Origin: DAOSWM01 sp035380045
GTDB taxonomy: Bacteria; Bacteroidota; Bacteroidia; Bacteroidales; Tenuifilaceae
Reading direction: 5' to 3'
Length of the DNA stretch: 53,101 nucleotides
NCBI GenBank assembly: GCA_035380045.1
Contig: DAOSWM010000019.1
Location: forward strand, 1 to 53,101
The notes beneath the pieces were generated by a model. That model had not been told where the DNA came from and did no database searches. It worked only from the letters and a program-made list of their open reading frames with translations. This document shows, in pieces, positions 52,606 to 53,101 of the stretch. The position numbers were made by a program, and so were the translations under genes. Positions within the stretch are counted from its first letter, which is position 1. Each line of letters starts with the position of its first letter.

Positions 52606-53101
52606 ATGAAAAAAGTTCTTATTCTTGGAGCTGGTATGGTTGTAAAACCTATTGTGCAATACCTTTTAAACAATGATGTTAAGGTAACCGTGGCTACCCG
52701 AACAAAATCGAAAGCTGATGAAATGATTGCGGGGCATCCTAACGGTACTTCTTTGGCTTGGACTGTTGAGGACGAAGCTACACTCGATAAATTAATTTCA
52801 GAGCACGACTTATCGGTTAGCTTGCTACCTTATGCTTACCACTTAACTGTGGCCAAACATTGCCTGAAGCATAAGAAAAATATGGTAACCACTTCATACG
52901 TTAAGCCTGAAATGCGTGCACTTGATGCTGAAGCAAAGGAGGCTGGAATTATTATTCTGAATGAACTCGGTCTTGATCCTGGTATCGATCACATGTCGGC
53001 CATGAGAATTATCGATAATGTGCACGGAAAGGGAGGAAGCATAGATGAGTTCTACTCGTTTTGCGGTGCGTTAGTTGCTCCTGAGGTTGAGAAGAACCCA
53101 T
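52606..53101 (+). CDS. Saccharopine dehydrogenase-like protein (partial, cut by window end)
   Basis: The frame starts at 52606 and is open to the window end, giving 165 residues. The N-terminus is a Rossmann fold, MKKVLILGAGMVVKPIVQYL, followed by VTVATRTKSKADEM and LLPYAYHLTVAKHC; NELGLDPGIDHMSAM near residue 118 is a hallmark of saccharopine dehydrogenase (glutamate-forming)/saccharopine reductase family proteins. These act on lysine or related amino dicarboxylates with NAD(P)H. Nothing in this window says which direction or pathway it serves. Confidence 0.88.
   Translation, partial: MKKVLILGAGMVVKPIVQYLLNNDVKVTVATRTKSKADEMIAGHPNGTSLAWTVEDEATLDKLISEHDLSVSLLPYAYHLTVAKHCLKHKKNMVTTSYVKPEMRALDAEAKEAGIIILNELGLDPGIDHMSAMRIIDNVHGKGGSIDEFYSFCGALVAPEVEKNP

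Overview
The window comes from a Bacteroidota chromosome. Evidence: SusC/SusD pair, three secreted proteins ending in type IX secretion (T9SS) sorting tails, an exact Bacteroidota-type promoter (TTG-N19-TAnnTTTG) upstream of susC, GH92/GH20 glycosidases, and AT-rich intergenic DNA. The mix of an anaerobic purine-type gene set with T9SS proteins fits an anaerobic Marinilabiliales-like bacterium, but that rank is inference.

Region 1 (1-17.5 kb) and region 3 (30.2-33.1 kb) together hold almost the whole gene set known from the E. coli ygeW-ygeX-ygeY-hyuA-ygfJ-ygfK-ssnA-xdhD neighbourhood, linked to anaerobic purine/urate breakdown and to selenium-dependent molybdenum hydroxylases. Present are the start of a probable xdhC-like gene at the left edge, a MocA/YgfJ-like nucleotidyltransferase, YgfK, an FAD-less molybdenum hydroxylase, SsnA, a hydantoinase, the YgeW carbamoyltransferase and the YgeY hydrolase. 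A diaminopropionate ammonia-lyase (YgeX) is not seen. Two other fold-type II PLP enzymes stand in tandem, divergent from an Lrp/AsnC regulator. Between ygfK and lrp lie two duplicated-domain SiaB-like proteins flanking a lipoprotein esterase. A membrane protein fused to an acetyltransferase-like domain sits between ssnA and the hydantoinase.

Region 2 (17.5-30.2 kb) splits this gene set. It has an AAA ATPase gene bracketed by hairpin repeats, then an N-glycan/N-acetylglucosamine utilisation locus on the minus strand: Na+ symporter, GH20, LacI regulator with a perfect 16-bp operator at its own promoter, MFS sugar transporter, ROK kinase and GH92.

Region 4 (33.4-42.5 kb) has a T9SS-exported serine protease, an ECF sigma/anti-sigma/DUF4097 operon, a YhcC-type radical SAM protein, a LolC/E-like permease, RNase H, a methyltransferase and a NamZ/DUF1343 lipoprotein or secreted enzyme. 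Region 5 (42.7-53.1 kb) has susC-susD, two paralogous T9SS surface proteins and the start of a saccharopine dehydrogenase-like gene cut by the window end.

The most unusual structure is a set of inverted-repeat elements placed at gene 3' ends through the purine gene set. Two of them supply the stop codon of the preceding enzyme, and two bracket GxxExxY genes (one intact, one with an in-frame TGA). No rRNA, tRNA or CRISPR array was recognised.
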